A stretch of 64,000 nt of DNA from the NCBI RefSeq assembly GCF_010093595.1, contig NW_022985445.1, forward strand, positions 1,399,787-1,463,786, in the 5' to 3' direction. Positions within the stretch are counted from its first letter, which is position 1. Every line of letters starts with the position of its first letter. Shown piece after piece: positions 1 through 12,366 of this stretch. The position numbers and the translations under genes were made by a program. This stretch comes from Mytilinidion resinicola (taxonomy: Eukaryota > Ascomycota > Dothideomycetes > Mytilinidiales > Mytilinidiaceae). Below the pieces are notes generated by a model that had not been told where the DNA came from, did not search any database, and saw nothing but the letters and a program-made list of their open reading frames with translations.

Positions 1-1660
1 CGGCGCGGCTGCCAGGTAGCACGCAGAACCAGACGTTGACAAAGCTTGGCCAGAGTGAGCGGAGCAGTCGGGGGTGGGCTGCAGCTTCGTGGTGTTGGGG
101 GGACTGTGTGGATTCGGTATACGCAGATTCAGTGGTCGAGCAGCAACAGTGTCATCAGCAGTGCATGAGGTGGGGCCGGCAGAGGGGGCGCTCCAGCAAA
201 GAATGAAAGTCGTGGCACGCTGCGACGGACAGGAGGCCCTCAGGGAGCCCGAGGACGACTGTGGTGAGTCTAGAAGGGCCGCTGGAGGCCACAAACTCAC
301 AATCGGACCCGGCAGTCTGGGAACAAAATGCAAGCTCGCGACGCGCTCCGTCAGCCAGGAAGGCGTCGCGCTGGGGCTCAGGGCTCAGGCAGCGCGCAGA
401 GGGCAAGAAGGAGGCTGCCTGCCGGAAGCAAGCAGGCGACGAGACGTGCGTGGGGACCATGGGGGCGCGGCGTGACTGACTGCGGCGTGACTGACTGCGG
501 CGTGACTGCGCTGCTCCAGCTGGCTGCCGTCTGGCGGGGCGCAATCCGAAAAGGCTGAGGTTCTCAAACGCGATGTGCAAATCTCAAAGACGCAGGGATG
601 GCGGGCGATGGGCGCGTCTGGCCTCGCGATGCAACCTGGTGGATGAGCGGCATCCATGCCTGAAGGAGCCCGAGGACAACGGCGCCCAGCCGGCAGCGTC
701 ACGCTCGCGCGTGCAGCTGCATATGCTGCTGTTGCCGTCTCCGCGCTCTCGCTGGGGACACTGTTCGTCCTGGGTCCCAAGGGTTGCTGGCTTTGGTCTT
801 GGGTGTGATCGGTCCCTTGGCCGTGATCTCGGTCGGCTTCCTCGCCAACGTGCTGCGAACCGTGGGACACGATTTGGCCCGGCGCTAGCGTCGGATCAGA
901 TGCCAGACGCCTCCCGAGCCGTGGAGCGAAAAGAAGGGTCAGCGGGCGCGGCACAGTGGTGGGCTCGGAGGCGGTGACGCTATGGCGCTGCCGCGTAGCC
1001 GTCGCCGTCTTGGCCTACGTAGTGGCGGCCCGACCTGCAGCGCAGCTGTGCAGCGAGCATCCACGGCTCCCTCAGCATCGGTGAGAGGAGCGGGGGGCCC
1101 GTGCGCGATTCCTCCGCACGCCGCAGTCATGTCGCCAGGCCCGCCCTCGGGAAGCCGAGTACGTTGACCGAGAAGTGAGTGCTGCAGCACCCGGCCCCAC
1201 AGGCGACCTTCAGACTCGCTGCGGGCGGGAGCACAATTCGACTCAACGGCTCGTATCGCTGCACGGTGACGTCCTAGGCCTTCCCGGGGTCGCACAAGAT
1301 CTCGCAAGTGCCTCCGGTGTTAGGCTTTTGGCGGCATGTCATGTGTACGGCGCGTATTGCCGCCAATCGGGGTTAATCTGCGGAGGCATTTTATCTACAG
1401 TACACGCATACCGCAGACGGGCCGCTTTGTCTCATGATGTCCATGCGAGCGCACCTGCAGGCTAAAGAGCCGAAGGCATTCCAGATCCAAAACCTTCGAG
1501 CGCGCCATCAGCGTGTGACTCGATTGGCCGGCCAGCGTCCTCTTCACGAAGTAACGTTACAATATTGGGGCTGTGGCTGGCACGCTTGAGGTAGCGTATT
1601 GTAGCCAGCACTGATCGCATCACTCTTGCCTTGTTCCTGGCCGCTTCCCTGAGGCAGATC
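1..1660. other. GC-rich stretch without a supported gene
   Basis: Overlapping open frames occur on both strands, but none shows a recognisable domain, an intron pattern or a plausible start. They look like by-products of high GC. A short tandem array lies at about 472-513. The composition shifts to ordinary values after about 1.5 kb. Confidence 0.6.
472..513. repeat. 15-bp tandem repeat, about 2.7 copies
   Basis: The unit CGTGACTGACTGCGG is repeated head to tail and ends in a partial copy. It lies in GC-rich non-coding DNA. Confidence 0.8.
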
Positions 1661-3707
1661 GATGATCAGTGCTCTTTGGAGCATTTCGTCAGTCCCATCC
1701 CGTCCATCTGATTATGGATGAGACATGTACAATGCCGATCGACATCTCTATCTTCACGTCTGCTTCCAAAATCGTACGATAGGTAGAATTTGAAGTTGCA
1801 ATAGAGGCGGCCCGCCTGTCTGTCAACCCCTTTGTGACAGCACCACAGAAAACCGCTGGCTGGGAGCGGTCCCATGGTTGGCAAGGCATCCATGTCCTTG
1901 GCAACCATAAATCCTCCCAAGCCGAAGCAGGCATCCACTTCGGTATGCCGACCATGGATCGGGTAATAACCCTTCACTGAATCCCGAAGGCCATCACGCC
2001 TAGACCGCTCTATAGGGTCCATGGCTCCTGGCCGCTAGAGCCTACGTAGCAGCGAATGAAGTCACCATCGCAGAACATAAAACTGCAGTCTGACGTCTCC
2101 ACTCGGCCTGGAAGAAGTTTAAACGATCTACTCGCGTGCCAGCGGGAGCTGGAGACGATATGCCTTTGGGGAAAAGCTCGAGTGATGGGCACACCTGCAT
2201 GGATCGCCGAAAGGAGCCGCCAACGCTTGGCGTTCGTCTCAATACGGGGAGACTCATCTTGCACCGGATGCCAGCAGCCGTACCCAGCAGTTTCAGAACC
2301 CGGGGGAACGGCTCACCCAATGCCACAGCGCGGAGCAGCAATCTTGCCCAACACCATCGTCCGCTTCACGAAAGCGATTGTGTGCTCCTGACCGCTTTTC
2401 CAGCACGTAATCCAAAGTACGAGTGCCAGCGTGCAGACACAGACCATCACTTCGGCCGACGCAACTTTGGCATCTCTAATGCTCGCGGGGTCCAGACCTC
2501 GCGGGAATAAAGCCTTGGACCCCTTCGTGCCCTTCCAAAGGCCTGATTGGTGCGTGGCTTTCCCAGATCTTCCTAGATTCTTTCAAGCTTCTGCACTAGG
2601 CTGAGCTGCACCTGACTTGCGGAGTTGGACCTAGATCCGACGACCTTGACCGCATAGGCTTGAAGCGGGAACGTCCCGGACTAACTCATGCTTTAAGTTT
2701 CTGCATGATTGAAGTCAATCTTGAGGCGGGTCTGCCGAATAGAACAGAGTTGCATGCTGCAGTTTCGAAGAGAATCCTTTGTCTGTTAGTGAAGATAGCA
2801 GCGTTAGAAGACGCCACCACCGCAAGAGGCGACCTCGACGGCGAAATAAACTAGTGGAACGCCGCTATCTGAACTTTCTTTTCACTACCACATAAATGTC
2901 TCCTAAATGTCCCAATCGAGTAACTCTTGACGACCAAAACGGTGGAGCCTAGGACGCACTCAAATGCTCCCGTTAGCTAAGTCATACCAATAAACCACCT
3001 GCAAGTTCACAAGTCTCGATTAAAAGCGCGTGATAAAAGACAGCACTCTCAGGTTAAAAATCAGGCGGCTTGCAAGCTAGAATTCCTCAAGCTCGTACTT
3101 ACAAGCTCCTACCTAGTGTTGCACGTAATTCGAGGCTGCGCACGCACGGCCTTCTTTTGATAATAGCACACGACCTTTTCCAACTCAGCTCGCCGACCCC
3201 ACCGCTATCTCAACGGGGCCACGGAATTATTTCTCCCGAAGCTCATGACATATTCTCCTGTACTCGACGAATCCAGCCCCGGTTTCATTTCTGCAGTACG
3301 AGTTGTGGTTGTTGAGTTATGTGCGAAAACGTGGCCGGAGCCTCGAATGGAGGAAAAATTCAGGTCCTCTGGACTCAACACTCAGGGTCCACTTCTTGGC
3401 GGCCAAGAACTGCCAAACTGGTGACCGGAACGGCGATAGATATTACCGTTCCGGTTTGCACTTGACGACGACGGTGATATCAAAACCTACATAGTAAAAG
3501 CTGCTAACTAGGTGCACTTTTCTTTGAGCTTCAACGTAGTGATCCCTCTAAAATCCAACAGAATCTGAGCACCAAAATTCTCCTCACCTAAACAGTTTCT
3601 TGGAATACTTCGCACCAATCTCCTCCTCATCACCACGCGACTGCTGTCTCCAAAGCATCTAAAAACTTCAATAATTCTAGCAAAACAACTACTCGCTCAC
3701 CATCTAC
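1661..3707. other. Intergenic stretch downstream of ECM29
   Basis: Short open frames here have no recognisable domains or splice-joined extensions. A 118-codon minus-strand frame at 1666-2022 contains several Cys residues but has no signal peptide or family resemblance, so I do not call it a gene. Confidence 0.55.
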
Positions 3708-6700
3708 TTACACCAACGCCTTCTCAAGTTCCTTCTTAACAACAACACTCTTCTCCTTCCCCAGCTCCTCCTTCACCTCGCTTTCCAGTCCCGTGACTAT
3801 CTTGGAAGCGGCCACAGCTGCCTGTGCACGCCTCAGCCTACCTGCCTCACTGAAGCCTTCGAAGCGAGGATCGAATAGCAATTTGACGATGCAGTTCTTA
3901 ACTTCTGTGTCATCGATCTGCGGGTGCAAGGGCGCGGTTGCGAGACGGTCGAACAGAGCCTTGATGGCGTCGAAGGAGGTGAGGTGGATATTGCGGGCGT
4001 GTGTGCTGAGTGCACGGAGAGCGAGAGGGAGCGTTGTTTTGAGGGTGTGGGTGAGATCTAGATGTAGTTAGCATGACGAGTTGGGAGTGATGTTGGTATA
4101 TATGGGAACCTACCTGTACCCTCGAGAAGCTTAGGGTTGATACAGTCCATCAGTGCCTCGACGGCCGCCGCTAGAGTCTGCTCCTTCCTGCGAAGTCATT
4201 AGCCCGTATACACTTAGTGCCGACAAGGAACGAGAACTTACACAGCCGCATTCCCAGCAGCCTCTCCCCCATCCACATCCATCTTATCCTCATCGTCCTC
4301 GTCACCAATCAAATCCTCAACCACGGTTTTCACAACCCCCACAACTTCCGCACTCCCCTCCTCATCCTCCCTCGCCTTCACCACCTTCCCTAATGCCTTG
4401 ACCGCATGCGGTCTATACGCCACGTTGACCCTCTTGGCCTCCCTCACCGCAATCTTGGACACCATCCCCGCCACCGCAGTATCCGCGCCCCACAGCTGCC
4501 TCCCCCGCTCAACAAACCTTACAAAAGCCGCCAGCACAACCTCCTTCCCCTCCCACGTCTTCCCCGCCATCGCCTTCTCCAGCGCCGGCCAAATAATCCC
4601 AGCATTAGCCTTGCTAATCTCATCCGCCACCGTCGCCGCCACCGCAGACGGCGAATCCGTCGTGATGCTCATGACCGCATCGGCGACTGCTCGCGCACTC
4701 GCATGCTTGAGGACCCATTTCGGGCTTTCAAGATGCTGGGACGCGACCTTGACGATCTCAGAGAGGTAGAGCAGCACGCCTCTACTCCCGCCGACGTTGT
4801 CAGACCACGTGTCTGCGAAGAGCTTGGCGACTTCCTCGTTGCTGTCGTGCTTGGCGACGAAGACAAAGGGCAGGATGGATGCGCCGACGCCGGCGAAGCG
4901 GTCGGCGGCGTGCTTGGAGATGGCGAGGACGATGTCGCCGGCTGCGAGGCGGGAGCGGTCGTCGTCGGAGTTGAAGTAGAGGGATTGGGTGAAGGCGATG
5001 GTGGAGAGGAGTTGGGGGTCCGAGGCGAGGCGGGAGAGGTACCCGGCAGAGACGGCGTAGGAGCTGGCGACTGTTTCGTTGCGGTCGTGGATGCATTTCT
5101 GGACGAGGCGGAGGAAGGAGTCGGCGTAGGGCCTGAACAGGAAGTTGTGCCGGGTGCTGAGGGTGACGAGGATGCGGGAGCAGCCGACTTTGCTGGGCAG
5201 GCCGACGGCGTTCTTGATGGCTGATTCAAGGTGAGATATGAGAGATTTTGTAGTTGATTCATCGAGAAGGTCAAGGCAGCGCTCGATGGATTCGGTGAGT
5301 GGACTAGCACGCACGCTAGCAAGACGCATACCGTCGAGCTTTTGCTCTGTGAGGTTATACTTGGCGGCGTTGAGATGAATATAATTGACTGCTTCAGGTT
5401 CAAGAGCACTTAAGAGACCAAGCAGTCGCTCCACAAGATCCGGGATGAAAGGTCGCAGCGTCTTCCCATTGCTCTTTTTGATGATCTGGAGCAAGGTGTG
5501 AAGTGCGAATGCTCGAACTTCTTCTGCACTGGACTCAAGACCCGACGTAGATAGGAGGAAGGGCAAGACTCGTTCGAGCATCGCGCTAGCATTCTTCGTG
5601 GAGGAATCGCCTGCTTCGAGACTTCGCGTGAGGATGCCGGTCAATACACGGGCAAGGGAGGCTGCTGCTGCCCGAACGGACTCTTTGATGTCGTCGAGGA
5701 CCTTGAAACACTTATCCCATATCTGGTCAAGGTATTTCTCGTACTGGGCCTACGTTAGCAAGCGGTTGCGCAAATTCATAGAGATATGCGGTACCTTCTC
5801 GAGATCCCTTCCTTGGACTAGGTCAGCGACAGCTGCACAACAAGCTTGCCGAACACGCCATTCCTTTGTTAGAATGCTCTCTAGAAGGTCCGTCATGATA
5901 GCGTCAAAGTGTTTGTCAATAGTAGCCGAAGAATCTTTCACGAGAGCGTTCCAGATATCGGTCATGGAGCGTTGGACGTTCGGGTTGGGATCAAACCTAG
6001 AGTAAATTAGCACAAGTTCAAATGTAGCCAAAGAGCTTCCTACTTGTAACGGTAAAGCTTGGGATAAAGCTTGGGATTCTCTGCCAGGTAGCCGTCAACG
6101 CTAGAGTCAGAAAGAACATTGCTCAGACCAAATCGTCCAAAGGCAGCACGGCTCGACCAGATGGAGTTATTGGCAGCCAGCGACATGAATCTGTATACAA
6201 GACTAGAGTCTCCGACTTCTGACGCTAAACTCAGAATGTCCTTGTATGTTGTAATAGAACCATCTCCGGTTGGCAACGCTCCTGGCTCGAAGAGCTGTGT
6301 ATCTGCGGTGACACTGCCAGCCATCTTGGACCTGTTATCCGAGAAAGAACCCACAAGATCCCGGACTAGGTCGTCTTTCAAGTCTCGATCTCCTTTCTCG
6401 TAAACGAGACCGAGACCTCTCGATGCAGCTTCCTGTACGACCTCATCTCTGTCCGAGAGGCACAGCTTGAAAGCTGTTTGGCATTCCGGCAGATGTTGCT
6501 GTATCTCCGGGCGATGACCACAGAACTGAAGAAGACATAGCAGCCATATCACAGATGCTTTCTTCAATGATGGCTTCGTATTACGACAGCCCAGCAATGT
6601 CTTTTGTAGAACTGTACTCAATGTTGTCTTCCTCTCTGGACTATGTGGTGTGTCCAGAGCGTTGTCCCATTGTTGCCGCTCCTGTGTAGGATTCTCAATG

Positions 6701-9700
6701 TCGACAGCGGCAGCTAGCGCTTTTGAGTCCCATCCGCATGCAAGACAGCTGTAAGCCTCTCCGACTGAGAACTGAGCTTCAGACTGCCGCACTTCATGAA
6801 GGCTGTAGAGTTTCTCTTCCACATAGTGGAGGTCTGACTTCTCTACGTTCTCTCCAGTCTTCTCTTCTGCTATCATGCCGAAATGCCCGAGGGCCAGAAT
6901 AGCATTTGCTTTTCCAGATTTTGCAGTATCGTAGATTTTTTCGGCAACCTCAACGAACGGCATATATTCATTGACAATATCAGGTGTGAGGACTTGGAAC
7001 AGGCTGAGCTGATCAATGCTGAGGTGGGAGGCTTCTTTCAGAGTGGTGTCTGTAGCACCTTTCAGCATGTCAAATAGCGTTCGAAGGTATGTCGAAAGCA
7101 GCTCTTTCGTCTCTTCGGTAGTTGATTGGCGCCACTGGAGTCTGCTGAAATAATAAGCCAGAGCTAGAGTTGCTCCGCTTGCCTTATTCAGGTCTCCGCC
7201 AACCGCTTCGTTCCAGGCTTGCATCTTGCCAAGCAGCATCGAGAGGGACGCTTGTCTTTCTTTTTTGTAGCAAGATTGGTGTGATACCAACAGTCCAAAG
7301 CCGTGAGATGCTGCGCCTCGTCTGGCAGAGTTGTTCGAAAGTATGGAAGGCTCAAGAGAGCGGAAGTCTGCTATTAGATCTGCCTGAGTCCAAATGTCGT
7401 CGGGGCATAACGAGCAAAGATCGATGAATGTATCTCCGAGCGGACCAACATCTGTAGTATCATCTTTGATAACTTCTTCGAACGCTGCTCTCAATACAAT
7501 TGCAAGCGATGCCGAGTGCTTAGAGTCGCTGGTATAAGATCTCACTGCTTGGCGCGCGCGTTGGTCCGTTGATATTGTGATCTCTAGCTTCCTTTCCCAC
7601 TCTGTAGAGATTTCTACTAAGATCTTTTTCTCTTCAAGCGACTTTTGCATCAGAACTTGGCAACAGAACTTAACGGCTGTTGGGAAAGCATCCCCGAATC
7701 GAGTCCTGAAGCCTTTTACACGATGTAGAGTTTGCGGTTCATCGCCCTCATCCATCTCAACATCGTCTGATTCGTGACGCTGATCGAAAATGTACTCCAC
7801 AAGCTCGTCAAAATCAGGGAATGAGAACCGATCCATGACAGTGTTCTCCGAGACGATCTCTGATGAGACATCGGGTGTAGCATTTAGCATCCGATACCAA
7901 TAAGGGTCCAGGCCCTTCTTTCCTTCCTCAACAACTTCATGCTTCTCCTTGTCCGCACCGCTTGTAGCTAGTATGTCAATCCACCTGGCGAGAACATCGT
8001 GATAAGGTAAGCATCGGTTGGCGAAGCGGGCTGCAGCGTAACGCGTACTCCTAAAGGACTTGCGAGCATCTGTGTAGTCGCCGGTCGGAGCTTGTGATTT
8101 GCTCGGGTGGTCCAGTAAAGTATACTTCAAGAGAATCTGCCTAAACTTGGGTCGTGTATCTTGATCCTCGAGAGGTTTAGTAAAAGCTCCCAGAACCGAA
8201 GACAGGGCTTCTTCGATGCTGACTGCAACGTCCTTTCCAGAGGTATCCTCTCTCAAAGACCGAAAAAGCCAGTCCAGTAAGCTGACTGTGGGTTCAATAA
8301 GAGTGCTTTCTGGCGCGGCCTTTGCGAGGAGCCCTATCGTCTCAAAGCCGTAACCGCGGAGCTCTAGGTCCTCATCCCTGTTTGGGGTAGGCCAGCCTTG
8401 ATCCTCGATAAAGGACTTTAGGTTCTGAACAAGTCCTGGCGCTACCGTGGAGATATCCTTGCCGGCGCCATGGCGAGCAACAAAATTGACCAGCAAGAAG
8501 ATTGCAGAGCGAAATTTGGAGGCTTCCCTACCAGTTGAACGGGGGGTGGTAATATCGTAGCTTGAAATGAGACCCTCTTCCACAATCTTGCTGATTTCTT
8601 TAGGAAATGTGGTTGAAGCAACAGACTTTGAGAGTAGCCCCAAGATCTTGATCTTCAGTGGAGTACCGACCGATGGGGGCCCGCCGGAAGTTGAACTGGC
8701 GTGTTGTTAGATATGCTACTGACAGGCGGCCCAAAAGCCCGAAGAAAGATATACATACGATCCGAAATACACATCTAATAAGTTCTGCACGATTTCACGG
8801 TCTTCTAGGTTTGTCACCGGCAATACCCGCTTGAGTATATCATCCCCAACGTCTGATATTCGGGAGTTTGTATCGGCAGAAGCAAAAAGTGCAGGTAAGA
8901 ATCGCTCAGCGTCGGCAAACATGCCACTTGCCAAAAACTTCGAGGCAATAACCTTAGTTTCTGGAAGATTCAGTCCACCATCAGCTGTGGGATTCCACGC
9001 ATCAGGTTTTCCTTGAACAGTGAGGAATTTGTATTCTTCAGCTGATACTCCAGGGCAGCTAACGTTGGCCGCTAGCTCTTCGCTTCGCTGTCTGACGATA
9101 TTCAGTAGAATGAGCTTGCCGAACCAGAAAGACAGGAACTTGGTGTCCTCATCGTCAACGCCTAGAGTTTTCCGCAACTCGTCATCTTCTTTCCCACCTC
9201 TTGGGGGTAGTTTGAAGTAGCCGAGCAGGCGCAGAAGTAGGTGAAAAAGCTGTGATCCATGCTGAGGAGACTTTGAGTAGTCGACGGCAATGCCACGCGT
9301 CAGGATAGGGAGAAGTTCGAGTCGTTCAGCAATGGGCAGACGGGAGATACCCTGTTGAATGTACAGGAGATCGAAGTGGCGGATCAAGGGCACATCCGGG
9401 TTCTCTTTGAACTGCTTCAAGAGGGCTGCAACCGGAAGTTTTATGTGCCTGCAAAGATGTTAGATCCTTCCCTTCTCAGAAGCTGCAAGTATATCTGGTA
9501 GAGGAGCATACTGTGGCTTGATGCGTGTATTGACGTGTTGGCAAATAGAGATGACCTAGAAATGAAACCCGCCATCAGCGGCGCCCTTGTATCGTCTGAA
9601 AGTTGAAAGAGCATGCTGGCCGGCCATGGACCAGAAAAGTTCAGGATATGATGAAGCCTGTGAGAGTCGATGTTGCTTACCTTGTTCCTCACGCTCACAT

Positions 9701-9857
9701 TTGGCGAAGCAAGCTTCAGCAACAGCGGAGCTAGGTAAGTCTTCAGTATTGCTTCCAGTCTCGCGTCTGTATCAGTCAGGGCTATGCGCATCTCAACCTT
9801 GCCGACCAAGGCAAGCTCCTTGGCCTCTGGCGAGTCCGGGTTTGGGGTTGAAGCCAT
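3708..9857 (-). CDS. ECM29: Proteasome component ECM29 (HEAT-repeat adaptor)
   Basis: ECM29 is a large HEAT-repeat protein that binds the 26S proteasome, tethers or checks the core-regulator assembly, and links it to other cell sites (known for the family). Eight exons join in frame: complement of 3708..4057, 4114..4187, 4242..5749, 5795..5996, 6044..8695, 8759..9448, 9512..9555 and 9681..9857. They give 1898 residues, close to the roughly 1870 of yeast Ecm29. The start MASTPNPDSPEAKELALVGK and the conserved N-terminal segment around NTRIKPQ-HIKLPVAALLKQF support the start and the first two joins. Helical HEAT-like repeats run through the whole protein. All seven introns (45-125 bp) have GT..AG ends. 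The gene is divergent from the UBX-protein gene, which suggests shared control. The exact ends of the small exons come from reading-frame logic only. Confidence 0.93.
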
Positions 9858-10722
9858 TTTGGTGGCTGTAAAGCAGCTTTGACGCTCTGGTCAAGCGCAA
9901 AGAAGCCTGGGGCAAGGCACACACGAGAGAGAGGCTTCAAATTTCAAGTCATGGGCGCAGGCAGCGGTTGGTGGCGTGGATGATGATGAAGAGTGCCTGC
10001 CTTCGGAGTCGAATTCTGACCGGAAGAAGGGACGGTATAGGTGCAGAGTCCCCGGCAATCGACGACGGCGGGCTGATTACACTCTTCACTTGCCACCCGA
10101 TTCAGTGCTGCTGCGTTCGTGTTTGTCCAGCGGCGCGTGCAATCAATTCACGTCGACGGTGGTCCCCTGCCGGTGCTTGGCTCGGGAGACCTCAGCGCCA
10201 GGCACCGCGGTGACGCGGGCACGGTGGCACGCCTTTGGGAACACTTGACGCTTTCACTCCCTCACTCCGCCACCTGTCGCCGCCTGATGCTAGGTGCACT
10301 CCTCCCATCACCGCTGCCGCCTATGTCGATGTCGATGTCGATGCCTTCACTGCCTGGCCCTTAGCTGACCGAGTTAGAGGGAGCCCACAAACGCCACCAC
10401 CTAGGTAGCCTCGCAATCGACGCCTGCCCACGAAGCTGTCTGCTACCACCAGCGTTTCCAGACTGCGACTTCCACCTGACGACCGTCTGTCTCTCTTGAA
10501 AATCCGGTAATCCAACACGTACACCATCTATAACACAGGCCCCACCTGCACTCGACCGTCGAAACCCAACACGAGGGAGCTCAACAACCCCGCCAAGTCG
10601 GTGTCGCTGTGTCGACCGGCAATAACCCCACCACACAACCGCGACTGCCAGCTCCGAGACCTGCGTGTTAGTGGTCTGTGTCGAGGACTCATTCAACACC
10701 TCGGAGCATCACAGAACTCAAT
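9858..10722. promoter_or_regulatory. Divergent promoter region ECM29 / UBX protein
   Basis: These 865 bp separate two divergent start codons of ubiquitin-proteasome genes. The 8-mer TTGCCACC at 10090-10097 is the reverse complement of GGTGGCAA, the core of the PACE element bound by Rpn4 in yeast proteasome promoters. A short GTCGAT hexanucleotide array lies at about 10324-10342, near the UBX gene. Regulation by an Rpn4-like factor is inference. Confidence 0.5.
10324..10342. repeat. GTCGAT hexanucleotide microsatellite
   Basis: About three copies of the unit TGTCGA/GTCGAT lie in the 5' region of the UBX-protein gene. Confidence 0.75.
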
Positions 10723-12366
10723 ATGGACGGCCTCATTGCGGACTTCGTGAGCTTCACCCAGGCCAGTCCTGAGCGTGCAGCTCAGTATCTGCATCTTGCC
10801 GATAACAACCTCGAGCAAGCTGTAGAACTCTTCTTCGAAAGCCCAAATCTGGACCTGGGGACTACGGCTACAAGCCAGGAATCATCGAGCACAGCGCAAC
10901 AGCCAGCAGCGACTACGACGAATGCATCTCGCCCAGATCTCATCAACCTCGACTCTGATGACGACATGATGGACTTTGGTGCCGATTCGGACAATCCCAC
11001 TCCCGCACCCGCAGCATCGCACGCGGCCAATACTGCGGCGTCGGGATATGAGAGCGACGAGGCCATGGCCCGTCGGCTGCAAGAGGAGATGTATGGGGCA
11101 GGGGCTGCCACAGAAGATATCCGAGCACCTATGGCTAGGACAACAGAGACCCTCGTTGGCCCTGGCGCAACTTGGACTCCTGCAGATGATGATATGGATG
11201 CCATGGTTGCGGAACAGATGGCTGCTCGCCGACGCCCTGGTAGGCAACACAGCCGAATAGCTCATTCATATACTAACAACACAGGACGACCTGGAATCTT
11301 CAACCAGCGACCAATCCAGCCCTCAGTCTGGGATCACGATAGCGGCGATCCAACAGCACGCCGACGTGACCTATCTCTAGCCACGGCTGGCGCTTCAGAT
11401 TCCTCAACAAAATCGAGTCTGTTAGCTGAGATGTACCGCCCACCTTTCGAGCTGATGTGTCAACTGCCGTGGGACGATGCACGAGACCAGGGCAAAGACA
11501 GCGAGAAGTGGCTTCTGGTGAACATACAAGACCCGGCAATCTTCGATTGTCAAGTGCTCAATCGGGATATCTGGAAGAACGATCAGGTTAAAGACACGGT
11601 GAAGGAGAACTTTCTGTTCATGCAATATGCGAAGGACGACCACCGTGGCAACAAGTACATCCAGTACTACTTCCATGCCCGGGATAGCGGAGATGCGTAT
11701 CCCCATATCGCGATTGTAGATCCTCGCACAGGCGAGCAGGTTAAGGTCTGGTCTGGGCCTCCAGTACCGAAACCTATGGACTTCCTCATGCAGCTTCATG
11801 AGTTCCTCGACCGCTACAGTCTGAAAGCCAACGCTCGCAATCCCGTGGCGAATCGCAAGCCGGAGCGCAAGAAGATGGACGTAGACCGGATGACAGAAGA
11901 GGAGATGTTAGAAATGGCTTTGCAGAACAGCATAGACAACGCCAAAGGCCCCAAGGACGATGATCCGGATGCACTGACCAAGGAACCGGGAGGCAAGGGC
12001 AAGGGCAAGGCTGTAGAGGACGACGGAACGGAACCAGCAGGACCTATTGCGTCAAATTCTGTGTTCTCGCAGATATCTACGACTAATCCGCATACTGAAC
12101 CTCAGACGGGTCCCACTATTACTCGAATTCAGTTCAGGGACTCTAACGGCAAGAGGCAGGTTCGCCGATTCGACGTTTCTGATCCTGTTCGGAGATTATA
12201 TGAGTGGCTCAAGGCAGCACCATGGGAAGAAGACAAGGCAGGTGTAGAGTTCGAGCTTATCTTCATGGGCAAGAACCTCATTGAAGGCTTGGACAAGACA
12301 ATTCAGGAAGCAGGGCTGAAGAACGGTAGCGTCAACGTGGAGTTTGTTGGTCAATCTGATGAGTAG
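10723..12366 (+). CDS. UBA-UAS-UIM-UBX domain protein (Ubx5/UBXD7-type Cdc48 adaptor)
   Basis: Proteins of this architecture link Cdc48/p97 to ubiquitinated substrates and cullin ligases for delivery to the proteasome (known for Ubx5/UBXD7). Reading from ATG 10723 and removing an intron at 11240-11284 gives 532 residues. A UBA-like helical bundle lies at about 1-42, with ASPERAAQYLHLADNNLEQA. A thioredoxin-like UAS domain lies at about 228-360, with KWLLVNIQDPAIFDCQVLNR. A UIM-like helix follows at about 376, with TEEEMLEMALQNS, and a C-terminal UBX fold at about 452-530 begins TRIQFRDSNGKR. I do not see the classical F-P-R loop; the corresponding turn reads IFMGKN. The intron is 45 bp, in phase and without stops, so both spliced and retained forms are translatable. 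The neighbour ECM29 is also a proteasome factor. Confidence 0.9.
   Translation: MDGLIADFVSFTQASPERAAQYLHLADNNLEQAVELFFESPNLDLGTTATSQESSSTAQQPAATTTNASRPDLINLDSDDDMMDFGADSDNPTPAPAASHAANTAASGYESDEAMARRLQEEMYGAGAATEDIRAPMARTTETLVGPGATWTPADDDMDAMVAEQMAARRRPGRQHSRIAHSYTNNTGRPGIFNQRPIQPSVWDHDSGDPTARRRDLSLATAGASDSSTKSSLLAEMYRPPFELMCQLPWDDARDQGKDSEKWLLVNIQDPAIFDCQVLNRDIWKNDQVKDTVKENFLFMQYAKDDHRGNKYIQYYFHARDSGDAYPHIAIVDPRTGEQVKVWSGPPVPKPMDFLMQLHEFLDRYSLKANARNPVANRKPERKKMDVDRMTEEEMLEMALQNSIDNAKGPKDDDPDALTKEPGGKGKGKAVEDDGTEPAGPIASNSVFSQISTTNPHTEPQTGPTITRIQFRDSNGKRQVRRFDVSDPVRRLYEWLKAAPWEEDKAGVEFELIFMGKNLIEGLDKTIQEAGLKNGSVNVEFVGQSDE

Noticed and set aside
155..1307. Three long overlapping minus-strand frames (155-580, 385-954, 939-1307)
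   Set aside because: High GC removes stop codons on both strands. The products are Arg/Pro/Ala-rich with no domain and no joinable exons.
1666..2022. 118-codon minus-strand frame with several Cys
   Set aside because: No signal peptide, no recognisable fold and competing frames on both strands.
4406..5224. 272-codon plus-strand frame rich in Arg/His and Asp/Val/Gly
   Set aside because: Antisense shadow of the large ECM29 exon.
10882..11265. Minus-strand frames inside the UBX-protein gene
   Set aside because: Antisense shadows; the plus strand carries recognised domains.
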